From assembly GCA_026991065.1 (NCBI GenBank), contig JALXCG010000667.1:1-13340 (forward strand): 13,340 bases of DNA, given 5' to 3'. The stretch's first letter is position 1. Each line of letters opens with the position of its first letter. This document shows, in pieces, positions 7,544 through 13,340 of this stretch. The DNA comes from JALXCG01 sp026991065 [NCBI: Gemmatimonadota bacterium] (GTDB lineage: Bacteria > GCA-2686955). Made by a program: the position numbers and the translations under genes. The notes under the pieces were generated by a model. It was not told where the DNA came from. It saw only the letters and a list, made by a program, of their open reading frames with translations, and did no database searches.

Positions 7544-8824
7544 CTAGGGGATGGAGCGCGGCAGTTCAAGGGGCTGCGGAGAGAATGCGCGTCGGCCCGG
7601 AAGTTGGGCCTCCGGTCCACCGTAGGCACCCATGTCGGCGGCGGAGCCATTGGGGTAGAAATCGGGCCAGGGGAGGGCATCCGATTCACCCGGTGGGCCG
7701 GCATCGATGCACGCCGAGCCGGGTGCCAATAGGCGAAGAATCCCCGCATGATCGATCAAGAGCGGGTCGACCGCCAGGTTGCCCTCTCCCGCTCGGCCGC
7801 CATCGATATCGCTGTAGGTACAGGTCACATGATTGCCCAGCCTGGTCCGAATCTCGCGCGGCTCGTCTCCCCACAGGATCGTCCCGGTCACCGTTACCTC
7901 TGAGCCGTTGCCCCAGACATAGATCGCACCGCCGGCGTCACGTGCGTGGTTGCCGGTGAAGGTGCAGTAGCGAAGCGCCGGCGAGGAGGAGAAGGCGTGC
8001 ACCGCGCCACCCCATTTCGCGTCATTGTCGACAAAGAGTGAATTCACGATCTGAGGCGCGGAGACGGAGATATAGACCGCTCCTCCCCAGTTGGCGCTGT
8101 TGCCGAGAAACTGGCAGCGGGCGATGCGGCCGACCGGTGATTTTGCCCAATAGATCGCGCCCCCATAGCCTGCCCGGTTGGCGTCGAAGAGACAGTCCTC
8201 AATCACCGGCTCCGCCTCGAACACGTCGATCCCGGCACCGTCGAAAAGAACCTGATTGTCGCGGAACAGGCAAGCGCGGACCTGCGCGGTCGCCCCCTCG
8301 GCGATGCGCATGCCACCCCCCCAGTCGGCACGATTGCCGATGAACCAGCACCCCTCGATCTGCGCGCTGCCGCCACGGCAGTAGACACCGCCGGCGTAGT
8401 TCCAGGTCTGCCCCTTGGCCGAATTCGCGAGAAAGAGACAGGAGCGGATGGTCGGTGAGGCGTCCTCGCAGTAGATGCCCGCGCCCATGCCGCGACCATG
8501 GGCGAAGGTCAGCCCCTCGACCCGGGTCGCGCTTCCCTCGCCGTCGGTGAATTGCAGAATCGATCCGTTCCCGGCCCCATCCACGACTGTATTCCGGACC
8601 ACGGTCGGGTCTTCGGCGTTGCTGCCGGTCAGGGTGATCGCCTTGCCCCGGCCGCTGATCCCCCACTCGAAATAGGTTCCAACGGCGACCTCCACCGTAT
8701 CGCCATCGGCTGCAGCCTCGATCGCATCGTCAATCTTCGCGATCTCCGCCGGCACCTGCCAGACGCGGGCCGAAGCTGTTGCAGAGCAGGTGATCAGAAG
8801 CAACCACAATGTCCGGTGTTTCAC
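7544..8824 (-). CDS. Secreted right-handed parallel beta-helix repeat protein
   Basis: This is a secreted or surface protein of the pectate-lyase-like beta-helix fold; no catalytic residues or substrate can be assigned. The GTG start at 8824 is preferred because AAGGAGG lies 8 nt before it and it begins a clean signal peptide (VKHRTLWLLL...TASA, cleavage before RVWQV). The open frame reaches 8947, but that extra part has no signal character. The mature protein opens with a 'DAIEAAADGDTVEV' segment typical of these proteins. Several coils of roughly 23-30 residues follow, built on N-x-A-x-(W/Y)-GGA-(V/I)-Y (WGGG, YGGAIY, WGGAVY, WGGAVH, AGGAIY) and paired with 'I..CLF..N' strands. The end (LLAPGSACIDAG...DMGAYGG) is the usual capping motif. 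It lies 83 nt upstream of the flavoprotein gene on the same strand and might be co-transcribed, though nothing in its content links it to metal uptake. Confidence 0.88.
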   Translation of the reverse strand: MKHRTLWLLLITCSATASARVWQVPAEIAKIDDAIEAAADGDTVEVAVGTYFEWGISGRGKAITLTGSNAEDPTVVRNTVVDGAGNGSILQFTDGEGSATRVEGLTFAHGRGMGAGIYCEDASPTIRSCLFLANSAKGQTWNYAGGVYCRGGSAQIEGCWFIGNRADWGGGMRIAEGATAQVRACLFRDNQVLFDGAGIDVFEAEPVIEDCLFDANRAGYGGAIYWAKSPVGRIARCQFLGNSANWGGAVYISVSAPQIVNSLFVDNDAKWGGAVHAFSSSPALRYCTFTGNHARDAGGAIYVWGNGSEVTVTGTILWGDEPREIRTRLGNHVTCTYSDIDGGRAGEGNLAVDPLLIDHAGILRLLAPGSACIDAGPPGESDALPWPDFYPNGSAADMGAYGGPEAQLPGRRAFSPQPLELPRSIP

Positions 8825-9067
8825 GCCCCTCGCCTCCTTGTGCACCCGCATCCGCCAGCCGCCCAGCCGCGACCGGGCGCGTGAGGAAGGCGGAATCGAA
8901 TGCGAACTTGGGAGTGGTTCTTGCGCGGTACCCCGTTGGCACCGCAACTCTCTGCAAGTCTAACCCGGACTTCTCGATGGATTCTGTCGCAAAACGGCAA
9001 AGTTGGCTCCCACCGCAGCCGCCGGGACAGGCTCCCAGCCGGGCAGCCGCGGTGAAAGCCGGGGGAC
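8825..9067 (-). other. 243-nt intergenic region between HTH protein and beta-helix gene
   Basis: There is no credible gene here. It must hold the end of the HTH transcript and probably a promoter for the beta-helix gene. An imperfect GC-rich stem is possible between CACCGC at 9011-9016 and GCGGTG at 9049-9054, with further internal pairing. No T-run follows on the minus strand, so it is a weak terminator candidate at best. No clear sigma-70 promoter was recognised. Confidence 0.45.
8833..8839 (-). promoter_or_regulatory. Perfect Shine-Dalgarno that fixes the beta-helix gene start
   Basis: On the minus strand AAGGAGG sits 8 nt upstream of the GTG at 8822-8824. It is a full anti-16S match and it decides in favour of this GTG over upstream in-frame starts, the furthest at 8947, which lack such a site and give no signal peptide. 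Confidence 0.8.
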
Positions 9068-9913
9068 TCAGCGGCGCTCCGCGCGCTCCAGGAGTACCCG
9101 AATGGTCGCCTGCACATCCGCCGGCGCGGCGAGAAAGCGGATCGCCAGGGAGAGGGCATCGAATGCCCGATCGCCGCCCGGAACCACCGCCGTCTCGATG
9201 ACCGGAGCGCTGGCGGACGGCGCCGGGGTCGAGTGCACCACCGCGGACTTCGACCCGGGGGTCACAGGCTCACTGACCGGCGCCGCAACCGCACGCGCCT
9301 GAACCGGTGCGGTCTGTTCCGGGGCGCGCTCCACAGGCGCTTCAACAATGACCGGCGCCGCCGCGGGAGGAGCCTCCTTCGCCGCAGGCAATTCAGCAGG
9401 CGACGCGGTGGAACCGGGACGCGGGCCGGCCACACGGCGCCGATCGCGCAACTCGCGGAACACATCCGCGGCTTCCGCGGGGTACTGCGTGCGTCCACCA
9501 ACCTTGCGACTGGGAATCTCGGCAGCAAAAGTACGGGAAAGTTTGTGCAGCTGCACTCGATTAATGCCAGTGAGGCGCGCCATATCCGCCAGGGTATAGT
9601 AGCGTGGAGCGGCGGCCGTCGCCTCCGGCGCCGGCTCAGCGACCGCGCGTCGTCCCGGCTTGCGCTTGACCTGCGTGGGGTCTACCTTCTTGCGCTCGGT
9701 CACCGGCTTTCCAACCCGCCGCAGCCCTTCGGCTCGAATCTCCTCGAAGACAGCAATTGCTGACTCGTGGAACTTGGTACGCGCACCGAAACGGTGGCTC
9801 TTGATGCGGTCGGAGTGCGACTTCACGTATTTGTGAAGCTGTGCGCGATTAATGCCCGTCAGACGGGACATTTCGGAAAGGTTGTACCACTTTTCGTCAG
9901 CGGCAGCGGCCAT
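9068..9913 (-). CDS. Tandem helix-turn-helix-like DNA-binding protein with Pro/Ala-rich linker
   Basis: This is a probable DNA-binding protein of unrecognised family, 281 residues. Two copies of a roughly 50-residue module occur at about 10-60 and 106-156. Each starts Y-x-L-x-x-M-x-RLTGINR-x-QLHK, continues to a G-x-RT-(K/Q)-(F/Y) turn like a winged-helix hairpin, and ends in a V-F-x-E-(I/L)-R helix. About half of the aligned positions are identical. The RLTGINR-QLHK part reads like the turn and recognition helix of MerR/excisionase-type domains. The modules are joined by a basic linker (ERKKVDPTQVKRKPGRR, 73-89). A disordered Pro/Ala/Val stretch (about 162-245) follows, then a short amphipathic C-terminal helix (FDALSLAIRFLAAPADVQATIRVLL region, 251-275) that could mediate contacts. 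There is no effector or catalytic domain. GGAG lies 6 nt before the ATG. Transcription regulator or nucleoid-associated protein are both possible. Confidence 0.75.
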   Translation of the reverse strand: MAAAADEKWYNLSEMSRLTGINRAQLHKYVKSHSDRIKSHRFGARTKFHESAIAVFEEIRAEGLRRVGKPVTERKKVDPTQVKRKPGRRAVAEPAPEATAAAPRYYTLADMARLTGINRVQLHKLSRTFAAEIPSRKVGGRTQYPAEAADVFRELRDRRRVAGPRPGSTASPAELPAAKEAPPAAAPVIVEAPVERAPEQTAPVQARAVAAPVSEPVTPGSKSAVVHSTPAPSASAPVIETAVVPGGDRAFDALSLAIRFLAAPADVQATIRVLLERAERR

Positions 9914-9988
9914 TGCTTACTCCAGATTTGTGATCGGGGTGGGCCTGCCATTCGAGGGGGTGAGTCGCAGGCTTGTTCCCCTTTTCCG

Positions 9989-10008
9989 GGTTCAGTCCGT
10001 ACTGAACC
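9989..10008. promoter_or_regulatory. Perfect 8-4-8 palindrome, candidate operator
   Basis: GGTTCAGT at 9989-9996 and ACTGAACC at 10001-10008 are exact reverse complements separated by CCGT. It lies 76 nt upstream of the HTH gene start codon. No T-run follows on either strand, which argues against a terminator and for a dimer-binding operator. Autoregulation by the adjacent HTH protein is the simplest idea and is inference only. Confidence 0.5.
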
Positions 10009-10143
10009 ACATCATGATCGTGACAGGGGCGCACAAAGTGATTAATGAACAAGATCGTGCGCATTGGAACTCATGGAAAATTCGCGCCAGAAAGATCCTG
10101 CACTTGCAAACGGTCGAAGGGTTCCCGGAATAGCTTTTCAACT

Positions 10144-10161
10144 GAAGATATTTGAATCTTC
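10144..10161. repeat. AT-rich inverted repeat
   Basis: GAAGAT at 10144-10149 and ATCTTC at 10156-10161 are reverse complements around the loop ATTTGA. It is locally AT-rich in a GC-rich region, as expected near a promoter or a regulator site. The arms are short enough to arise by chance. Confidence 0.3.
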
Positions 10162-10237
10162 CGCGATTCCGCTCCCTGTCGGTTGCCGGGGCGGCGCTGG
10201 AAAAGCTTGGGAAGTTCGCATTCGCTGCAAGAGAGAT

Positions 10238-10271
10238 GGCCCGTAGATCTCCGTCGGATCGGAGATGGGCC
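10238..10271. other. Long hairpin in hemN upstream region
   Basis: ATCTCCG (10247-10253) pairs with CGGAGAT (10260-10266) around a 6-nt loop, TCGGAT. The stem continues with GGCCC (10238-10242) and GGGCC (10267-10271) after a 4-nt one-sided bulge, GTAG. This gives 12 base pairs. No U-run follows on either strand, so it is not a typical intrinsic terminator. It may be a structured RNA element, part of a small RNA, or a DNA-binding site. It lies about 250 nt before hemN. Confidence 0.4.
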
Positions 10272-10522
10272 GACGCGATGATCTTCCGCGGAGCGAAAGA
10301 GGCCAGAATACTAACGCGATTACCGACTCGTTTTGCAACATTTCATTGGCAGCTTCCGATTTCTCGGGTGCTCCCTTCGCTTCGCGACCGCAGACTTTCC
10401 CGCGCGGAGTCTTTCAGTGCGGCGGGCAAGTGAGACAATTCCGTGCGATGCAAGCCCTCCTGATTGGGTAAACTTTCGGATTCACCCTACGGGCACTCTT
10501 CAATCTCGCCGTGGTAATACTC

Positions 10523-11917
10523 ATGTCCTCAGCACAACGTCCCCCCGTGTCGCCGGCAACGCTCCTCCAACACGACAAGCCGGCCCCCCGCTACACCAGT
10601 TACCCCACGGCCGCCTCCTTTCATGCCGAAGTCAACGCGCCACAGTACGAGGAGTGTCTGGCGCAAGCCGCAATGCGCACCGATGAACCGCTCGGCGTCT
10701 ATGTTCATCTGCCTTTTTGCGATACCAAATGCACTTTCTGCGGCTGCACGATGATTGTCAGCCGGCGTCCCGATCGCATGGCCACCTACACCGATCGGCT
10801 CTGCCAAGAGATCAACCGGGTGGCAGCGGCACTCGGCGAGCGCCGCACGCTTGCTCAACTGCATTTTGGGGGCGGCACTCCGAATCACCTGCCGGCCGCT
10901 CTCTTCGACCGGGTATGGGATGCGCTCTGGTCACGCTTCCAAAAAACGGAACACGCCGAAATCTCGATCGAGGTGGACCCACGAGTCGGCTCGACGGAGC
11001 AGATTCTGCGCTTCGGCGCCATGGGGTTCAATCGCATCAGTTTCGGTGTTCAGGACTTCTCCGACAGCGTTCAGGAGAAGATCCATCGGCGGCAAAGTGC
11101 AGCAGCCGCGGAAGAGTGTTTTCACGCCGCGCGGCAGGCCGGCTTCACCGGCATCAACCTCGACTTGGTCTATGGGCTGCCGGGGCAAAGTGTCGATTCG
11201 TTTGTGCTTTCCACCGAGAAGACCCTCGCTCTGCGCCCCGATCGCATTGCGCTTTTCAGTTTCGCCTATGTTCCCTGGCTGAAGCCTCATCAGAAAACGA
11301 TCTCGCCCACTTCGCTGCCCTCCCCTTTCGACAAATTATCGATCTATTTCGCCGCCCGCGAACGTTTCCTGGACGCGGGCTATGAGCAGATCGGGATGGA
11401 CCACTTCGCACTTCCCGATGATGAGTTGGCGCGCGCCCTGCGCCAGGGGGATCTGCGACGCAATTTCCAAGGCTACACAACCCTCCCCGGCACCGATTCA
11501 ATCGGTCTGGGAATGAGCGCAATCGGCGATATTGCCGGCGCCTATGTTCAGAACGATCCGGCGATCCAAAACTATGAAGAGCGGATCTCGGCCAACAGTT
11601 TTGCTACCTACCGTGGCTACCTGCGCAGTGCCGAGGATGAACTGCGCCGCGACGTCATCCATCGCATTCTCTGCGGTTTCGGGCTCAACTACAGCGCGAT
11701 CGAGGAACGCTGGAAGATCGACTTCCGGGACCACTTCGCGGACGCCCTGGAAAAACTGGAAGCGCTTGCGCGTGATGGGCTGGTGGAGATCGACGAAACC
11801 GGTTTTCGCGCCACCGAACTTGGACAGTTGCTGATTCGCATCATCGCCATGCCCTTCGATGCTTATCTTCAAGAGGTTCAATCCAATTCACCCAAGACTT
11901 TTTCTCGCAGTGTTTGA
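10523..11917 (+). CDS. hemN: Oxygen-independent coproporphyrinogen III oxidase (HemN)
   Basis: This radical SAM enzyme converts coproporphyrinogen III to protoporphyrinogen IX without oxygen in heme synthesis, in the cytoplasm. Counting from the ATG at 10523 (464 residues), the iron-sulfur motif is C66-x3-C70-x2-C73-x-C75 in HLPFCDTKCTFCGC. Tyr60 and His62 precede it as in E. coli HemN. The SAM-binding GGGTP follows at 116-120, and IEVDPR, GVQDFS and DLVYGLPGQ are the later conserved strands. RYTSYPTA near the N-terminus and DHFALP in the second half distinguish true HemN from the HemW-like proteins that lack coproporphyrinogen oxidase activity. Length is normal. Another in-frame start, GTG at 10511, is possible; neither start has a visible Shine-Dalgarno, so initiation may be weak or leaderless. 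The START-domain gene begins 16 nt after its stop and is probably co-transcribed. Confidence 0.95.
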   Translation: MSSAQRPPVSPATLLQHDKPAPRYTSYPTAASFHAEVNAPQYEECLAQAAMRTDEPLGVYVHLPFCDTKCTFCGCTMIVSRRPDRMATYTDRLCQEINRVAAALGERRTLAQLHFGGGTPNHLPAALFDRVWDALWSRFQKTEHAEISIEVDPRVGSTEQILRFGAMGFNRISFGVQDFSDSVQEKIHRRQSAAAAEECFHAARQAGFTGINLDLVYGLPGQSVDSFVLSTEKTLALRPDRIALFSFAYVPWLKPHQKTISPTSLPSPFDKLSIYFAARERFLDAGYEQIGMDHFALPDDELARALRQGDLRRNFQGYTTLPGTDSIGLGMSAIGDIAGAYVQNDPAIQNYEERISANSFATYRGYLRSAEDELRRDVIHRILCGFGLNYSAIEERWKIDFRDHFADALEKLEALARDGLVEIDETGFRATELGQLLIRIIAMPFDAYLQEVQSNSPKTFSRSV

Positions 11918-11933
11918 GCCACTCTCTCTTCCC

Positions 11934-12932
11934 ATGCCAGAACTCCTCTCCACTCTGCTCGCACTCCCGCTGAGAACCATTGCGCGGCGCGGCCTACAGC
12001 CGGGCCTGCCGCACCACCACAAAAACAGAGGCCGGCTGCTTGCCTCCTTGACGGTAGGGCTGCTGCTTCCCTATGCGACCCCCGCCGCCACTGCTCCGGC
12101 GCGATCGGAATCACTCGCGCCAAACCCAAGAGCCGACGCCACCCGGCAAGCCTTCGACCCTGCATTTGCCGCACACATTCAGTCCATTCTCGACAATCCG
12201 GACGGCTGGGTACTGCATTCAGAGAAGAAGCGTGTGCTGGTCTACCAGAAGAGGATCAAAGAGATCGGCCTGAACGCCTATATGGGGCGCATGATTCTTG
12301 ATCCCGAGGTAACCCCGGACGATCTTTTTGCGGCGCTCGGCGATGTAGAGCATCATCCCGAATTCAATTCGCTTTTGGTTGACTCCCGTCGTCTCTATTC
12401 AGATTCCGAGCGGCGGGACTTCTGCCAAGTGATGAAAGGTCCCAGGCTGGTTCCGATTGCCAAGCGCTACTGGTTCAACCGCAGTCGAGAAGAGCGCGAC
12501 ATCGACGGCGAACGCGGCCACCACCGCAGCACCTGGATGCGCCTGCCGGAAACAGCCTATCCAGAAGTCCGGCGGGAGATCAGAGAGCAGTACCAAGGTG
12601 CCGTGGAGCTTCCATTGACCTTCGGATCATGGGAGAGCCTGCCGCTCGGCGGCAGCTATGTGATTACATTTCGCACAGTCAGCGACCCCGGCGGCTCGAT
12701 CCCCAAGTTTCTGGTCAACTGGGCCACGCGCCGCGCCCTGCCGGAGAACATGCTGCTTTTCGAAAAGGCCGCAGCCAAGCGAGCGCACGCCACGGCTAAC
12801 GTGCGCTCGACTCCCCCCGCAACTGGGCAAGTGCTCGCAACACCGCCTCCGGCGTCGCCGGCAATTGCAGCGGAACAGGCCGCGAGTCAGCGGCTGGAAG
12901 GCAATCCCACAATGCCTGCCGCAGCGCAGTAA
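11934..12932 (+). CDS. START-domain lipid-binding-type protein, probably exported
   Basis: This protein has a START/SRPBCC helix-grip fold that typically encloses a hydrophobic ligand such as a lipid; the ligand here is unknown. From the ATG at 11934 it has 332 residues. A basic stretch (about 28-34) and hydrophobic core (35-46) ending ATPAATA suggest export, with an unusually long region before the core. The START-like domain spans about 88-283: GWVLHSEKKRVLVYQKR, a DVEHHPEFNSLLVDS segment, and a C-terminal helix (SIPKFLVNWATRRALPENM). Residues after about 284 are Ala/Pro/Thr-rich, and residues 288-332 are encoded antisense to the end of xdhB. An in-frame ATG at 11859 would overlap hemN and gives no better signal; no start has a good ribosome binding site. 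It follows hemN by 16 nt, yet a link to heme synthesis is not evident. Confidence 0.83.
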   Translation: MPELLSTLLALPLRTIARRGLQPGLPHHHKNRGRLLASLTVGLLLPYATPAATAPARSESLAPNPRADATRQAFDPAFAAHIQSILDNPDGWVLHSEKKRVLVYQKRIKEIGLNAYMGRMILDPEVTPDDLFAALGDVEHHPEFNSLLVDSRRLYSDSERRDFCQVMKGPRLVPIAKRYWFNRSREERDIDGERGHHRSTWMRLPETAYPEVRREIREQYQGAVELPLTFGSWESLPLGGSYVITFRTVSDPGGSIPKFLVNWATRRALPENMLLFEKAAAKRAHATANVRSTPPATGQVLATPPPASPAIAAEQAASQRLEGNPTMPAAAQ

Positions 12933-13340
12933 TCACGCCAAGGGCGAGCATGAATGGAGGTTCGCCCACTGCTTTCGAGCCCTTGATCACGCCCGGTTGC
13001 GCAGCGCGGTCGAGGAGGCGAATGTGCAGTTCCGCCGGCGCATCTCCCGCGCTCGGAATTTTGTAGGTGGAGGGCCCCTGCGTGAGAGTCAGCCCATCCT
13101 CCCCCCAAAGAAACTCCTCCCTGGTGAGCCAGCCCACCCCCTGAATAAAGCCTCCTTCGATCTGTCCCCGATCGATACTCGGCAGAAGCGAATTCCCCAC
13201 ATCGTGGAGAATGTCAACCCGCCGCAGGCAATGCTCCCCAGTGAAAAGATCGACTTCGACTTCGACCACCGCGGCACCATATGCGAAGTAGAAAAACGGT
13301 GCGCCACGTCCACTCTGCGGGTCGTAGTGAATCCCCGGCG
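12796..13340 (-). CDS. xdhB: Xanthine dehydrogenase-type molybdenum hydroxylase large subunit, C-terminal part (partial)
   Basis: This is the molybdopterin-binding subunit of a purine-oxidising hydroxylase (hypoxanthine/xanthine to urate). Only the last 180 residues are in the window; the frame stays open to the right edge. The sequence begins PGIHYDPQSGRGAPFFYFAYGAA. It carries RVDILHDVGNSLLPSIDRGQ, then IEGGFIQGVGWLTREE (family Q-G-x-G-x-x-T-x-E-E), PSTYKIP, and KAVGEPPFMLA. Its Glu corresponds to the catalytic Glu1261 of bovine xanthine oxidase in GEPP. The stop falls soon after ATPEAVLRAL, a normal end for bacterial XdhB. These motifs fit XdhB better than aldehyde or CO dehydrogenase subunits, but the substrate-pocket residues are mostly off-window. 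The small iron-sulfur/FAD subunit, xdhA, would be expected upstream, beyond the right edge. The 3' end overlaps the START gene by 137 bp on the opposite strand. Confidence 0.92.
   Translation of the reverse strand, partial: PGIHYDPQSGRGAPFFYFAYGAAVVEVEVDLFTGEHCLRRVDILHDVGNSLLPSIDRGQIEGGFIQGVGWLTREEFLWGEDGLTLTQGPSTYKIPSAGDAPAELHIRLLDRAAQPGVIKGSKAVGEPPFMLALGVITALRQALWDCLPAADSRPVPLQLPATPEAVLRALAQLRGESSAR

Larger units (their letters stand above)
9914..10522. promoter_or_regulatory. 609-nt divergent intergenic region between HTH gene and hemN
   Basis: No protein gene is convincing here; the short open frames have no ribosome binding site and shadow-like composition. The region should contain promoters firing left into the HTH gene and right into hemN. 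Structures seen are a perfect interrupted palindrome at 9989-10008, an AT-rich hairpin at 10144-10161, a long hairpin at 10238-10271 and a small bulged inverted repeat (AGACT at 10392-10396, AGTCT at 10408-10412). No good FNR box (TTGAT-N4-ATCAA) was found, although hemN is often FNR-controlled in other bacteria. Sigma-70 elements are not clear enough to place. The length is generous for two simple promoters, so a small RNA or long hemN leader is possible. Confidence 0.55.

Noticed and set aside
8825-8947. Upstream start for the beta-helix protein
   Set aside because: It would put about 41 charged and Pro-rich residues before a perfect signal peptide; the GTG at 8824 has an ideal Shine-Dalgarno.
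10064-10471. Short open frames in the hemN upstream region on both strands
   Set aside because: No ribosome binding site, overlapping frames, and no protein-like features.
9914-10522. FNR box controlling hemN
   Set aside because: I looked for TTGAT-N4-ATCAA and found no acceptable match, so no site is reported.
1-13340. CRISPR array, insertion sequence, tRNA or rRNA
   Set aside because: No regularly spaced repeats, transposase motifs, terminal inverted repeats or cloverleaf-like sequence were noticed on either strand.

Overview
The window is high-GC DNA of ordinary bacterial coding density. It probably comes from a Gram-negative organism: there is a periplasmic metal-binding protein with a cleavable signal peptide, a second secreted protein with a type I signal, and a single-span membrane-anchored protein. 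Oxygen-independent coproporphyrinogen oxidase suggests the ability to live with little or no oxygen. The sequence alone does not settle the phylum; a proteobacterium-like lineage is only a guess. No mobile element, CRISPR array, tRNA or rRNA was seen.

Layout, left to right. (1) 1-2690 (+): a large Ski2-like DEAD/DEAH-box helicase with a DUF3516-type C-terminal region, whose N-terminus lies off the left edge. (2) 2836-7460 (-): a compact block transcribed right to left, consisting of a CoA-disulfide-reductase-like flavoprotein, a small membrane-anchored protein, and a metal ABC importer (binding protein, ATPase, permease; ZnuACB type). The junctions are 14 nt, 73 nt, a 4-nt ATGA overlap and 3 nt. 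(3) 7544-8824 (-): a secreted parallel beta-helix protein. (4) 9068-9913 (-): a protein with two tandem copies of a helix-turn-helix-like module and a long Pro/Ala linker. (5) 9914-10522: a 609-nt divergent intergenic region with a perfect 8+4+8 palindrome and two hairpins. (6) 10523-12932 (+): hemN and a START-domain protein, 16 nt apart and probably co-transcribed. (7) 12796-13340 (-): the C-terminal end of a xanthine-dehydrogenase-type molybdenum hydroxylase large subunit, running off the right edge and overlapping the START gene tail to tail by 137 bp.

Functionally, the clearest unit is the metal importer. The binding protein has three His ligands, as in zinc-type cluster A-I proteins. 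The ATPase and permease are complete. Two upstream genes, a thiol/disulfide flavoprotein and an uncharacterised membrane-tethered periplasmic protein, are placed as if they serve the same response. The least explained items are the duplicated HTH protein with a palindrome in its own upstream region, the small anchored protein, and the START protein tail that exists only where its gene overlaps xdhB. No clearly new defence or mobile system is visible.
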